Source: Actinomycetes bacterium
GTDB taxonomy: Bacteria; Actinomycetota; Actinomycetes; Streptosporangiales; Streptosporangiaceae
Assembly (NCBI GenBank): GCA_025964575.1
Contig: JAOPYO010000368.1
Span: forward strand, 1 to 39,030
Reading direction: 5' to 3'
Length of the DNA stretch: 39,030 nt
This document shows, one piece after another, positions 1-8,478 of this stretch. The notes below the pieces were generated by a model that saw only the letters and a list, made by a program, of their open reading frames with translations, searched no databases and had not been told where the DNA came from. Numbering within the stretch: position 1 is the stretch's first letter; the number at the start of each line of letters is the position of its first letter. Position numbers and translations under genes: made by a program.

Positions 1-260
1 ACGGCTCTCTTGACGAGGTAGTCCCACAGGTGGGCCAGTGCTCCACCGGTGTTGAGTGTGCTGTCCGCACGTTCGGCCAGCATCCGATCGCATCGTGATT
101 CTCCGCGTTCGGTTTCGCCGATGGTGGAGGCCGAGTAGTTGATCTTGCTGCCGAGGCCGGTGAGGGTCTCGGCGGCGGTTTCGCGATACATACGCAGGGT
201 GGAGCCGAACAGGGCCAGTCCTGAGCTTCCGGGGTCGAGGGGCTTGGGGGGTCGTGGCAT
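1..260 (-). CDS. XRE-family helix-turn-helix regulator, N-terminal part (cut by window edge)
   Basis: The protein starts at an ATG at 258-260 and reads leftward off the window, so only about 86 residues are seen. A GAGGAG ribosome binding site lies about 7 bases before the start. The visible part holds an HTH of the actinomycete XRE type: LFGSTLRMYRE, then LGSKINYSASTIGETERGE, then RMLAERADSTLNTGG. This pattern is typical of regulators that carry a C-terminal DUF5753 domain, which would lie outside the window. Such genes often sit beside a HATPase or DUF397 gene, and the divergent gene at 427 is a HATPase protein. Target genes are unknown. Confidence 0.8.
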   Translation of the reverse strand, partial: MPRPPKPLDPGSSGLALFGSTLRMYRETAAETLTGLGSKINYSASTIGETERGESRCDRMLAERADSTLNTGGALAHLWDYLVKRA

Positions 261-426
261 CGGAGGTCTCCTCACGCGTCATTGATCGGCGTTGGACGGC
301 GTTGAATGGTGATCGATGTGCGGGAGTGGACGTTGAACGTTCCGCTATCAATCGGCTACTTAGAGTATGTCCTCCGGAACATGATGGGCGCTACGCAATC
401 GCATGTGTGGTGAGAGGTGAATTCCG

Positions 427-861
427 GTGTCGGATCCTGTGTGCCGTGATGGCATTGAGCTCGGGAAGATACGCCTTCCCGTGTCGGTCAGCAGCCCGAA
501 AGCGGCCCGCGATCTCATCGGCATCATGGTCGGACAATGGGGGCTGGGGGAGGAGGTCGATTTCGTCGCACGGTTGGCGGTGTGCGAGCTCGTCACCAAC
601 ACCTTTTGTCACTGTGCGGGAATGCCGGGCAGCACGGTGCTCGTCGTTATCAGCCGCGTCGGCCACCTGTTCCGGGTGGAGGTGCACGACAGCACAACCG
701 AGGCTCCGCAGATGCGCCGCCCTGCCGATACGGAAGAGACCGGCCGGGGTCTGGCGCTGATATCGGACCTGGCCGATGACTGCGGGTATTACCTCACGGC
801 TTTCGGCAAGGCCGTGTGGTTTTCCATCAAGGCGCACTGGCCGCTGGACCACGCGGCTTGA
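427..861 (+). CDS. ATP-binding protein, anti-sigma factor type (HATPase_c_2)
   Basis: A 144-residue single-domain protein of the GHKL ATPase fold, related to anti-sigma factors such as RsbW/SpoIIAB. The N box is seen as VCELVTNTFCHC (near residue 56) and the glycine-rich ATP lid as ETGRGLALISDLADDCGYY (near residue 105). The usual N box reads ELVTNA-H, so the conserved Asn is kept. The GTG start at 427 follows AGAGGTGA. In actinomycetes these small proteins are very often coded next to XRE regulators, as here (divergent from the gene at 1-260). Whether it binds a sigma factor cannot be told from the sequence. Confidence 0.8.
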   Translation: MSDPVCRDGIELGKIRLPVSVSSPKAARDLIGIMVGQWGLGEEVDFVARLAVCELVTNTFCHCAGMPGSTVLVVISRVGHLFRVEVHDSTTEAPQMRRPADTEETGRGLALISDLADDCGYYLTAFGKAVWFSIKAHWPLDHAA

Positions 862-945
862 GGTCACCGTTTCGAGTGGCCGGTGGCCTCGGCGCACTTT
901 GGCCCTTTGGCCGGCACGCGGGTTCCTGGGAACGGTCTGCCCCCG

Positions 946-2121
946 ATGTCGATCTGCGCGTACCGTGACGGTGTGGCATCCCCCTCCCGCGCACTTCTGT
1001 TCGACATCGGTGTGACCGTTGCGGTCGGCGCTGTCATCGCGGTGTCCATCAGTGTGGCCACCGAGTCGGGCTCCCGCCCGGTCGACGCAGGTGCGTACGT
1101 CCTGGGTGTGGCCATGGCGCTGCCGCTGCTGGTCCGGCGGCGCTGGCCGCTCGCCGTGCTGCTCGTCATCAGCGTCCTGCTGTTCGGCTACTACACCGTC
1201 TACCCGGGGTTCGCGCCGAGCCCGGTGCTGGCGGTCCCGCTCTACACCGCCGCACTGGCCGGACGGCTGGGGTGGGCGATCGGCGTACCCACCTTCTACT
1301 TCAGCGTCGGGTACCTCGCCGTCAGTGTGAAGCGCAGCGATCCGTACATCACGTTCGCCGGTTTCCTGCCGCACATCGCGCTGTGCGCCGTGGTCGTCCT
1401 GCTGGCCGAAGTCATACGCAGCCGGCGTGCGCTGGCCGAGGAGACCCAGGAACGGCTCCGCCAGGCCGAGCAGGACCGGGAGCGGGAATCCGCGCGCCGG
1501 GTGGCCGAGGAGCGGGTCCGTATCTCCCGCGAACTGCACGACACCGTCGCGCACAGCATGGCGACCATCACCGTCCAGGCCGGCAGCGCCCTGCACGTGC
1601 TCGGGGACCGGCCGGACGACGTGCGCACGGCGCTGACCGCCATCCGGGACACCAGCAGAGGCGCCCTCCAGGAACTGCGGGCCACCCTGGGCGTGCTGAG
1701 GGACGGCGCCGAATCGCAGTCGTACGGCAGTGCCGGGCTGGATCGGCTGCCCGCACTGGTCGACGCCGTGCGGGCGGCAGGCGTGCCGGTGACGCTGCAC
1801 GTGACGGGGCGGGTGGTCCCGCTGGAACCGCCCGCGGACCATACGGCCTACCGGATCCTGCAGGAGTCCCTCACCAATGTGCTGCGCCACGGAGGCACCG
1901 AGGTCCGGGCCCGGATCCGGATGGCGTACGACCCGATGGGGCTGGCCATCGAGGTGACCGACGACGGGGCGGGCGGCTCCGGCCCGTTGGGTGAAGAAGG
2001 CGGGCACGGCCTCGGCGGTATGCGCGAACGCGCCGAGTCCGTCGGGGGGACGCTCACTGCCGGACCCCGGCCCGGTGGCGGATTCGTGGTCAGCGCCCGG
2101 TTGCCTGGAAGAGCACGATGA
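946..2121 (+). CDS. Sensor histidine kinase, NarL/DegS type
   Basis: Membrane sensor kinase of about 391 residues. The N-terminal third holds five or so hydrophobic segments (for example LLFDIGVTVAVGAVIAV and PLAVLLVISVLLFGYYTVY). A short charged coiled coil rich in Arg and Glu follows, then the HisKA_3 dimerisation box ISRELHDTVAHSM with the phospho-acceptor His at residue 198. The ATPase domain has an N box ESLTNVLRHGG and G boxes DDGAGGSG and GHGLGGMRERAES. The reading frame is open back to a GTG at 883; the ATG at 946 and a GTG at 973 are also possible and none has a strong ribosome binding site, so the start is uncertain. The response regulator begins 46 bases downstream. The ligand is unknown. 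Confidence 0.9.
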   Translation: MSICAYRDGVASPSRALLFDIGVTVAVGAVIAVSISVATESGSRPVDAGAYVLGVAMALPLLVRRRWPLAVLLVISVLLFGYYTVYPGFAPSPVLAVPLYTAALAGRLGWAIGVPTFYFSVGYLAVSVKRSDPYITFAGFLPHIALCAVVVLLAEVIRSRRALAEETQERLRQAEQDRERESARRVAEERVRISRELHDTVAHSMATITVQAGSALHVLGDRPDDVRTALTAIRDTSRGALQELRATLGVLRDGAESQSYGSAGLDRLPALVDAVRAAGVPVTLHVTGRVVPLEPPADHTAYRILQESLTNVLRHGGTEVRARIRMAYDPMGLAIEVTDDGAGGSGPLGEEGGHGLGGMRERAESVGGTLTAGPRPGGGFVVSARLPGRAR

Positions 2122-2167
2122 GCGGGACGGCCGCGGTGACGGCCGGGACCGGAAAGATGAGCGGACC

Positions 2168-2842
2168 ATGGGCGTGATCCGCGTACTGCTGGCCGATGAC
2201 CAGTCGCTGGTCCGGGCCGGATTTCGGGTGCTGATCGACTCTGCGGAGGACCTCGAGGTGGTGGGGGAGGCCGCCAACGGGGGAGCGGCGGTGGCGCTGG
2301 CCCGGGCCGAGCGACCCGACGTCGTACTCATGGACATTCAGATGCCGGAGGTCGACGGGCTCACCGCGACCAAGCGGATCACCGGCGATCCGTCGCTCGC
2401 CGGGATCCGCGTCGTGATGCTGACGACGTACGCCGAGGACGAGAATGTCTTCCGGGCGCTGCGGGCCGGGGCGAGCGGGTTCCTGGTCAAAGACATCGAG
2501 CCGGCCGAGTTGCTGCAGGCGATCCGGGTGATCGCCGGTGGTGAGGCGTTGCTCTCGCCGGCGGTGACCCGCGCGGTGATCGAGGCGTATGTCTCCCGCC
2601 CGGTCGAATCGGTGGCCGTGCCGTCGCCGGTGCTCGCCGTGCTCACCGAACGGGAGCGGGAGGTCGTGGGACTGGTCGGGTGCGGTCTGTCCAACGATGA
2701 GATCGCGGCCAAGCTGGTGGTCAGCCCGCTCACCGCCAAGACGCACGTCAGCCGGGCCTTCGCCAAGTTGCGCTGCCGCGACCGCGCCCAGCTGGTGGTC
2801 ATCGCATACGAGACCGGGCTGGTCACCCCCGGCCGCCGTTAG
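2168..2842 (+). CDS. Response regulator, NarL/FixJ (LuxR) family
   Basis: A 224-residue two-domain regulator. The receiver domain (about 1-120) has the acidic pair Asp10/Asp11, the phospho-acceptor Asp56 in VVLMDIQMPEVDG, the Thr of MLTTYAED and the Lys of GFLVKDIEP. The C-terminal LuxR HTH runs from LTEREREVVGLVGCGLSN to AKTHVSRAFAKL. The ATG at 2168 is chosen because the receiver begins directly after it; upstream codons in frame lie inside the kinase gene and have no receiver similarity. It pairs with the upstream kinase and may control the MMPL gene 134 bases downstream (inference from position). Confidence 0.93.
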   Translation: MGVIRVLLADDQSLVRAGFRVLIDSAEDLEVVGEAANGGAAVALARAERPDVVLMDIQMPEVDGLTATKRITGDPSLAGIRVVMLTTYAEDENVFRALRAGASGFLVKDIEPAELLQAIRVIAGGEALLSPAVTRAVIEAYVSRPVESVAVPSPVLAVLTEREREVVGLVGCGLSNDEIAAKLVVSPLTAKTHVSRAFAKLRCRDRAQLVVIAYETGLVTPGRR

Positions 2843-2976
2843 GACACGCCCTCGTTCGCGGGGACTACTCCGCCGGGAGTACGGGTCTGGTCAGGTGTCT
2901 CCACAGGCGGGACGATCGCCGGGACCCGGCACGCCAGTCTCTTAGGTGCCGTGAACATCTACACAGAGGCGATGAT

Positions 2977-5058
2977 ATGTCCCCCTTGGCGCAGTTCTGT
3001 TACCGAAGGCGATGGCTGGTCCTGCTGCTCTGGATCGTCGGCGCGGCAGCGGTGATCTTCGTCGGGTTCGGATTCGCCGCGCCGGCAGACAACGGCTTCA
3101 CCGGTGGCAAGGCCGACTCGGCCCTGGCCGAGAACGTCGCGACCAAACACTTCCCGCAGCAGGGCGACTCGGTCACGCTGGTCGTCCGCGCTGATCGCGG
3201 GATGACCGACCCAGGGGTCAAGGCGCGGGTCGAGAACGTGCTCTCGCTGGTGAAGGGCGCACCGCACATCGGCTCGGTGACCTCCCCTTACACCGCGCCG
3301 CAGCAGGTCTCCCGGGACGGGCGCACCGCGTTCGCGCAGATCCTGCTGAACGAGAAGGCGGACAAGGTGCCGGTCAACGACACCAAGAAGCTGATCGCCG
3401 GTGTGCGCGGGGCCTCCAGTGCCGGGGTCCAATTCGCGCTGGACGGTGGCACGGTGCAGACCGCGGAGACCCCCTACGGGGGCTCGACCGAGGGCATCGG
3501 GCTGCTGGCCGCCATCGTCATCCTGCTCATCGCGTTCGGCTCACTTCCGGCCATGGGACTGCCGATCGTGACGGCGCTGTTCGGCATCAGCACCGGGCTG
3601 GCCCTGACCGACCTGCTCGGCTACATCTTCCCGGCACCGAGCTTCAGCCCCATCGTCGCCGGGCTGATCGGCCTAGGCGTCGGCGTCGACTATGCGCTGT
3701 TCATCGTCACCCGCTACCGCGAGGGTCTCGAGGACGGCCTGACCCCCGAGGAGGCGACGGTCAAGTCGATCGTCACCTCCGGCCGTTCTGTGCTGTTCGC
3801 CGGAATCACCGTGGTCATCGCGATGCTCGGGCTACTGGTGATGCGCCAGTCGCTGCTGACCGCCACCGCGATCGCCGCCTCGGTGGCCGTGCTGATGACC
3901 GTGATCACGGCGATCACCCTGCTACCCGCGCTGCTGGGCTTTACCGGGCACAACATCAACCGATTCCGGCTGCCGCTGCTCGGCCGTACCCGCACCGACA
4001 GCCCGCTGGCCACCCGCTGGGCCGGAACCATCCAGCGCCACCCAGTGGCCTCCCTGGTGGCAGCCTCGGCGGTGCTGCTGATCCTGGCCGTGCCGACGCT
4101 GTCCATGCGGCTCAGCTTCGAGGACTCCAGCAACCTGCCCAGTGGAACCAGTGGCCATACCGCGCACCGGCTTCTCGCCGAAGGATTCGGCCCCGGCTAT
4201 GACGCACCGCTGTTCGTCATCGCCGAGAGCGGCACCGGTCTGCAGCCGGTGGCCGACGCGGTACGAACCACACCGGGCATCGCCTCGGTGACCCCGGTCT
4301 TCACCAGCCAGGATGGTCAGGCCTCGCAGTTCATCGCCTATCCGAAGACGGCCCAGCAGGACGCGGCCACTCCCAAGCTGGTGACGGAACTGCGCGACAG
4401 GGTCATCCCCGGGGCGACCGCACTGCAGGTGCACGTGGGCGGGCCCAACGCCGGAACGGTCGACTTCGCGGACGCGGTCGGAACGCGGCTGCCCTGGCTG
4501 ATCGCCATCGTGATCGGGTTGTCGCTGCTGATCCTGCTGGTGCTCGTCCGGTCGGTGACGATCGCGCTGAAGGCGGCGCTGATGACACTGCTCTCGATCG
4601 GGGCGGCCTATGGGGTGCTCACGGCGATCGTGCAGTGGGGCTGGGGCAGCAAACTGCTCGGCTTCCCGGTGGCGATGCCCATCACCACCTGGGTGCCGCT
4701 GTTCATGTTCCCGATCCTGTTCGGGCTCTCCACCGACTACGAGGTCTTCCTGATCGCCCGGATCCGTGAGGAGTACGACAAGGGCGCCGACACCAGAGAA
4801 GCGGTGACCGCCGGGCTGTCGCGAACCGCCCGGGTCATCACGGCGGCGGCGGCCATCATGGTGATGGTGTTCCTGACGGTGCTGCTCGGTGCCGACCCCG
4901 CTGTCAAGCAGTTCGGGCTGGGCTTGGCCGTCGCGGTGTTCGTCGACGCGACCGTGGTCCGAATGGTGCTGGTCCCGGCGTTGATGGAACTGCTCGGGGT
5001 CTGGAACTGGTGGCTGCCCCGCCCGCTGGCCCGCCTGCTCCCCGTCCCCGCTCACTGA
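2977..5058 (+). CDS. MMPL family (RND superfamily) membrane transporter
   Basis: A 693-residue protein with the two-fold repeated layout of MMPL transporters: a first membrane helix (about 14-36), a large extracytoplasmic loop, five or so helices, then the same again. The hallmark membrane motifs are GVGVDYALFIVTRYREG in the first half and FGLSTDYEVFLIARIREEY in the second. These carry the Asp-Tyr pairs used for proton coupling in the family. Members export lipids or drugs using the proton gradient. The ATG at 2977 follows AGAGGCG. The gene follows a two-component system and is followed by a hairpin at 5071-5103. Substrate unknown. Confidence 0.92.
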   Translation: MSPLAQFCYRRRWLVLLLWIVGAAAVIFVGFGFAAPADNGFTGGKADSALAENVATKHFPQQGDSVTLVVRADRGMTDPGVKARVENVLSLVKGAPHIGSVTSPYTAPQQVSRDGRTAFAQILLNEKADKVPVNDTKKLIAGVRGASSAGVQFALDGGTVQTAETPYGGSTEGIGLLAAIVILLIAFGSLPAMGLPIVTALFGISTGLALTDLLGYIFPAPSFSPIVAGLIGLGVGVDYALFIVTRYREGLEDGLTPEEATVKSIVTSGRSVLFAGITVVIAMLGLLVMRQSLLTATAIAASVAVLMTVITAITLLPALLGFTGHNINRFRLPLLGRTRTDSPLATRWAGTIQRHPVASLVAASAVLLILAVPTLSMRLSFEDSSNLPSGTSGHTAHRLLAEGFGPGYDAPLFVIAESGTGLQPVADAVRTTPGIASVTPVFTSQDGQASQFIAYPKTAQQDAATPKLVTELRDRVIPGATALQVHVGGPNAGTVDFADAVGTRLPWLIAIVIGLSLLILLVLVRSVTIALKAALMTLLSIGAAYGVLTAIVQWGWGSKLLGFPVAMPITTWVPLFMFPILFGLSTDYEVFLIARIREEYDKGADTREAVTAGLSRTARVITAAAAIMVMVFLTVLLGADPAVKQFGLGLAVAVFVDATVVRMVLVPALMELLGVWNWWLPRPLARLLPVPAH

Positions 5059-5070
5059 TCCGGACGAAGC

Positions 5071-5103
5071 CCCGTGGTCATGCGACCGCCGCATGGCCAC
5101 GGG
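5071..5103. terminator. Hairpin terminator between convergent genes
   Basis: The inverted repeat CCCGTGGTCATGCG (5071-5084) pairs with CGCATGGCCACGGG (5090-5103) with one G-T mismatch and a 5-base loop. It lies 12 bases after the MMPL stop and 2 bases after the kstR2 stop, so it can serve both strands. There is no long T run, as is usual in GC-rich actinobacteria. Its stem sequence resembles that of the hairpin at 22777-22819. Confidence 0.7.
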
Positions 5104-5105
5104 TT

Positions 5106-5780
5106 TCAGTGCGTGCGGATACCGTCGAAGAGAACCTTGAGGTAGTGGTCCGACAGGCCCTTGGCGTTGAGGCGGCCGCCCGGCTGGAACCAGCGCACCG
5201 CGACCCAGATGGTGTCCCGGATCATCCGGTAGGTCAGCTTGGCGTCGATGTCCTCGCGGAAGAGACCGGTCGACTGACCCCGCTTGATCTCGGTGATCCA
5301 CATCTTCTCGACCTCGTCCTCGGCCTTGGTGAGGTATTCGAAGCGGGGCAGGGCCTTGAGATAGTTCCAGTCGTTCTGCATCACCGTGATGGCGGCCCGG
5401 TGCGGTTCCAGGGTGCCGAAGGCGATGCGGACCAGCGAGGAGAGGACCTCCTGTGGTGTGCCGCCCTGCTCGATGGCATGCCCGTAGGCGGCCATCAGAT
5501 CCCGGAAGAAGACCGAAAGGATCTCATCGACGATCGACTCCTTGGAGTCGAAGTGGTGATAGAGGCTGCCGGACAGGATGCCGGCCTCGTCGGCGATCTC
5601 TCGTACCGTAGTGGCCTGGAAGCCCTTTTTGGCGAACAGCTCGGCCGCGAGCTTCACCAGGTGCTCCCGGCGCTCGGAGGCCAGCGCGGGCGTGCCCTTC
5701 GCGCGGCGGCGGCTCCCGTTCTCACCGGTCGCACGGGCTTTCGCCGCTGGTCGTCCGCTGTTCGCGCTCGTGGTCGTCAC
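5106..5780 (-). CDS. kstR2: TetR-family repressor, KstR2 orthologue
   Basis: The 224-residue TetR protein has an HTH (ATTVREIADEAGILSGSLY, then HHFDSKES) nearly the same as I recall for KstR2 of M. tuberculosis (Rv3557c). The C-terminal part also matches: FREDIDAKLTYRMIRDTIW and VRWFQPGGRL. KstR2 represses steroid C/D-ring (HIP) catabolism genes and is released by HIP-CoA. The frame stays open upstream to 5864, but codons before 5780 have poor GC at third positions and contain a second operator-like site, so the GTG at 5780 (just after GAGAGG) is preferred. A leaderless ATG start at 5849 behind a TACACT -10 is an alternative. The N-terminal 35 residues are basic and low-complexity. It lies next to the ceb operon, not inside the ipd block. 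Confidence 0.9.
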   Translation of the reverse strand: MTTTSANSGRPAAKARATGENGSRRRAKGTPALASERREHLVKLAAELFAKKGFQATTVREIADEAGILSGSLYHHFDSKESIVDEILSVFFRDLMAAYGHAIEQGGTPQEVLSSLVRIAFGTLEPHRAAITVMQNDWNYLKALPRFEYLTKAEDEVEKMWITEIKRGQSTGLFREDIDAKLTYRMIRDTIWVAVRWFQPGGRLNAKGLSDHYLKVLFDGIRTH

Positions 5781-5801
5781 CCTCTCATTATGCCGCTTCT
5801 G

Positions 5802-5815
5802 CCCAACCGCTTGCT
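5802..5815. promoter_or_regulatory. Second, degenerate KstR2-like operator
   Basis: CCCAACCGCTTGCT fits AnCAAGnnCTTGnT at 8 of 10 defined positions. It lies 22 bases upstream of the preferred kstR2 GTG and 44 bases from the perfect site. It is weak on its own and is listed because of its position. Confidence 0.4.
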
Positions 5816-5854
5816 CTGGTACGCGTGTTGACATCAGGCTACGCGTCATCGCGG

Positions 5855-5873
5855 AGTGTACCAAGCGCTTGTT
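5855..5873 (-). promoter_or_regulatory. kstR2 promoter with perfect KstR2 operator
   Basis: ACCAAGCGCTTGTT at 5860-5873 matches the KstR2 motif AnCAAGnnCTTGnT at every defined position. On the minus strand a TACACT -10-like hexamer (5855-5860) abuts it, so bound repressor would cover the -35/-10 spacer. This indicates autoregulation. The rest of 5781-6015, between this gene and the ceb operon, holds no gene that I can support. Confidence 0.75.
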
Positions 5874-5983
5874 ACCGCTAGAAGACGACCGGGGTGAATG
5901 ACCGGCTTTGGATGTTTTTAGGGCACACGGGAGAAGCCGGAGTGGCCTGAACGGCCATCCGGTAACGGTTGTGTTTCGGCGTA

Positions 5984-6031
5984 TTGACAGTCAGGCGACC
6001 TCCCGGCTTTCCTTCGTGGGAGCGCTCCCAC
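5984..6031 (+). promoter_or_regulatory. ceb operon promoter region with CebR operator
   Basis: GTGGGAGCGCTCCCAC (6016-6031) is a perfect 16-base palindrome that contains TGGGAGCGCTCCCA, the known 14-base CebR operator of Streptomyces. A consensus -35 hexamer TTGACA lies at 5984-5989. No clear -10 is seen 17 bases further on. The operator lies 80 bases before the cebE ATG. CebR leaves this site when it binds cellobiose or cellotriose (known for the family), so the downstream operon should be induced by cellulose breakdown products. Confidence 0.88.
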
Positions 6032-6110
6032 AGTTCCGCCGGTCTCAGTGTCGAGCCCGGCATCCACCCCGTCAATGGAACAGACGAGACGACCTGAGAG
6101 GGGTCCGTCA

Positions 6111-7433
6111 ATGAGGGACACGATGCGCCGCGCGCCGAGAATCGCAGCGGCGACGGTGATGGCCGGCGTACTTGCGCTGGCCGCAGCATGCTCGGGGGAC
6201 AACGGAAAGAGCAGTAGTTCGAGCGGGACGGGCAAGATCACGCTCACCGTCGACACGTTCGGCACCTTCGGCTACGAGGACCTCTACAAGCAGTACGAGG
6301 CGAGCCACCCCAACATCAAGATCACCGACCGGAACATCCCATCGCTGGACAACTACCTCCCGCAACTCCAGCAGCACATCGCCGCCGGCGCGGGGGCCGG
6401 CGACATCGTCGCGATCGAGGAGGGCATCGCCGTCAAGTTCATGGCCCAGCCCGACAAGTTCGTGGACCTGAACAACTACGGCGCCGCCGCGCTGAAGGGC
6501 AACTTCCTGCCCTGGAAGTGGCAGCAGGGTCTGAGCGTCGACGGCTCCAAAGTCGTCGGACTCGGCACCGATGTCGGCGGTCTGGCCATGTGCTACCGCA
6601 AGGACCTCTTCCAGAAGGCCGGGCTGGGCAGCGATCGCGACGCGATCGGCAAGCTCTGGCCGACCTGGGACGCCTTCCTCGACACCGGCAAGAAGTTCCA
6701 GGCAAAGGTCCCCGGCACCAAATTCATGGACGGCGCCACCAACTTCTACAACACGATCCTCATGCAGGAAGCGGGCAAGGGCACCAACCAGACCTACTTC
6801 GACAAGAGCAACAAGCTGATCATCGACTCGAACCCGGCGGTCAAGGCGGCGTACGACAGGACGGTCCAGCTGGCCCAGGCGAACCTGACGGCGAAGATCC
6901 AATTCCTCACCGACCCGTGGAGCCAGGCCCTGAAGAAGGACGCCTTCGCCACGGTCACCTGCCCGGCCTGGATGCTCGGCCTGATCAAGGAGAACGCGGG
7001 CGCCGAAAAGGCCGGCAAGTGGGACATCACCACGCTCCCCGGCGGAGGCGGCAGCTGGGGCGGCTCATTCCTGGCGGTGCCGACCCAGAGCAAGCACCCC
7101 AAAGAGGCGGCAGACCTCGCCAAGTTCCTGACCAGCCCGCAGGGCCAGATCGGATCCTTCAAGTCCAAGAACAACCTGCCGTCCTCGCCGCAGGCGCTGG
7201 ACGACCCCGCGGTGAAGGACTTCAAGAACGACTACTTCAGCGGCGCCCCGGTCGGACAGATCTTCGCGTCCGGCGCGAAGAGCCTGAACCCCGTGTTCCT
7301 CGGGGCCAACAACCAGCCGGTGCGGACGGCCGTCGAAGCCGACCTGCGCGCCATCGAGCAGGGCAAGCTCACTCCCGACGCCGGGTGGAAGAAGGTCATC
7401 TCCGACGCGAAGCGAGTGGCGGAGACGGGCTGA
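6111..7433 (+). CDS. cebE: Cello-oligosaccharide ABC transporter substrate-binding lipoprotein (CebE-like)
   Basis: A 440-residue family 1 extracellular solute-binding protein. The signal peptide is basic then hydrophobic and ends in the lipobox LALAAAC, so the mature protein is a lipoprotein anchored at Cys24. The region after it is Ser/Gly-rich, then the binding domain begins at ITLTVDTFGTFGYEDL. ATG 6111 is preferred over an open frame from 6048 because GAGAGGGG lies 7 bases before it and the signal peptide starts there. It is the first gene behind the CebR box and is followed by two permeases and a beta-glucosidase, which fixes the likely substrate as cellobiose or cellotriose. Confidence 0.9.
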   Translation: MRDTMRRAPRIAAATVMAGVLALAAACSGDNGKSSSSSGTGKITLTVDTFGTFGYEDLYKQYEASHPNIKITDRNIPSLDNYLPQLQQHIAAGAGAGDIVAIEEGIAVKFMAQPDKFVDLNNYGAAALKGNFLPWKWQQGLSVDGSKVVGLGTDVGGLAMCYRKDLFQKAGLGSDRDAIGKLWPTWDAFLDTGKKFQAKVPGTKFMDGATNFYNTILMQEAGKGTNQTYFDKSNKLIIDSNPAVKAAYDRTVQLAQANLTAKIQFLTDPWSQALKKDAFATVTCPAWMLGLIKENAGAEKAGKWDITTLPGGGGSWGGSFLAVPTQSKHPKEAADLAKFLTSPQGQIGSFKSKNNLPSSPQALDDPAVKDFKNDYFSGAPVGQIFASGAKSLNPVFLGANNQPVRTAVEADLRAIEQGKLTPDAGWKKVISDAKRVAETG

Positions 7434-7509
7434 CCATGACGTGGGCGGCGGTGGCCCCCCACACCACCGCCGCCCACCCACTCCGCCCTCTTCCGCGAAA
7501 GGAGGACAG

Positions 7510-8478
7510 ATGGCTCTCGACCTGAGCAGGGCGCCTGCCAAGGGCCGACCTGCGGTCACCCCGCCGGCCCGCGGGCCGGTACGCCGCTTCCTGTCCCGGC
7601 TGGACGCCAAGGCGTCTCCGTACGCCTATATCTCCCCGTTCTACCTGCTGTTCCTGCTCTTCGGCCTGTTCCCGCTGGGCTACACCTTCTGGGTCTCGCT
7701 GCACCACTGGGATCTGCTCGGCGGTCACCGGTTCACCGGGCTGCGCAACTACGAACTGCTGATGACCGACCCGGACTTCTGGAACTCGGTCGTCAACACC
7801 CTCGCGATGTTCGTGATCGCGACCGTGCCGCAGCTCCTGCTCGCGATGCTGCTGGCCAACACGCTCAATCGCCGGCTGCGAGCCCAGACCCTGTTCCGGC
7901 TGGGCGTACTGCTGCCGCTGGTGACCTCGGTCGCCGCTGTCGCCATCGTCTTCAGTCAGCTGTTCGGCCGGGACTACGGGCTGATCAACTGGCTGCTGCA
8001 CTTCGTCGGCGTCCATCACATCGACTGGGCGGCGAACAGATGGTCGCAGTGGACGGCCATCTCCATCATGGTCGACTGGCGCTGGACCGGCTACAACACG
8101 CTCATCTTCCTGGCCGGGATGCAGGCCATCCCCCGTGAGCTGTACGAGGCGGCCGCCATCGACGGGGCCTCCCGGATGAAGCAGTTCTGGAAGATCACCA
8201 TGCCGTCCCTGCGGCCGACGATCATCTTCACCACGATCATCTCGACCATTGGCGGCCTGCAGCTCTTCACCGAGCCACTGCTGTTCAACCAGAACTTCAT
8301 GAACGGCGGCTCGCTGCGGCAGGGCCAGACCGTGGCGATGTACATGTACGAGAACGCGTTCCAACGCTTCCAGTACGGCTACGGCTCAGCGGTCGCGTGG
8401 ATGCTCTTCCTGCTGATCCTTGTCGTCTCCCTCCTCAACTACCTGATCACGCGACGGCTCAGCGGAGGTCGGGCATGA
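7510..8478 (+). CDS. cebF: Cello-oligosaccharide ABC transporter permease (CebF-like)
   Basis: A 322-residue inner-membrane permease with about six helices (first at YISPFYLLFLLFGLFPLGY). The cytoplasmic EAA loop, which contacts the ATPase, reads ELYEAAAIDGASRMKQFWKI (about residues 211-230). The ATG at 7510 follows AAAGGAGG by 4 bases. It forms the membrane channel with CebG. No ATPase gene is present; in Streptomyces this transporter uses the shared ATPase MsiK coded elsewhere, so the same is expected here. Confidence 0.9.
   Translation: MALDLSRAPAKGRPAVTPPARGPVRRFLSRLDAKASPYAYISPFYLLFLLFGLFPLGYTFWVSLHHWDLLGGHRFTGLRNYELLMTDPDFWNSVVNTLAMFVIATVPQLLLAMLLANTLNRRLRAQTLFRLGVLLPLVTSVAAVAIVFSQLFGRDYGLINWLLHFVGVHHIDWAANRWSQWTAISIMVDWRWTGYNTLIFLAGMQAIPRELYEAAAIDGASRMKQFWKITMPSLRPTIIFTTIISTIGGLQLFTEPLLFNQNFMNGGSLRQGQTVAMYMYENAFQRFQYGYGSAVAWMLFLLILVVSLLNYLITRRLSGGRA

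Noticed and set aside
391..2337. Long open frame opposite the ATPase and histidine kinase genes
   Set aside because: It is a by-product of high GC codon use on the other strand; its translation is Arg/Gly/His/Gln-rich with no domain, while the sense frame has clear motifs.
3922..5301. Long leftward frame opposite the MMPL gene
   Set aside because: Low-complexity translation rich in Gln, Arg, Asp and His; it overlaps a complete MMPL gene and a terminator.
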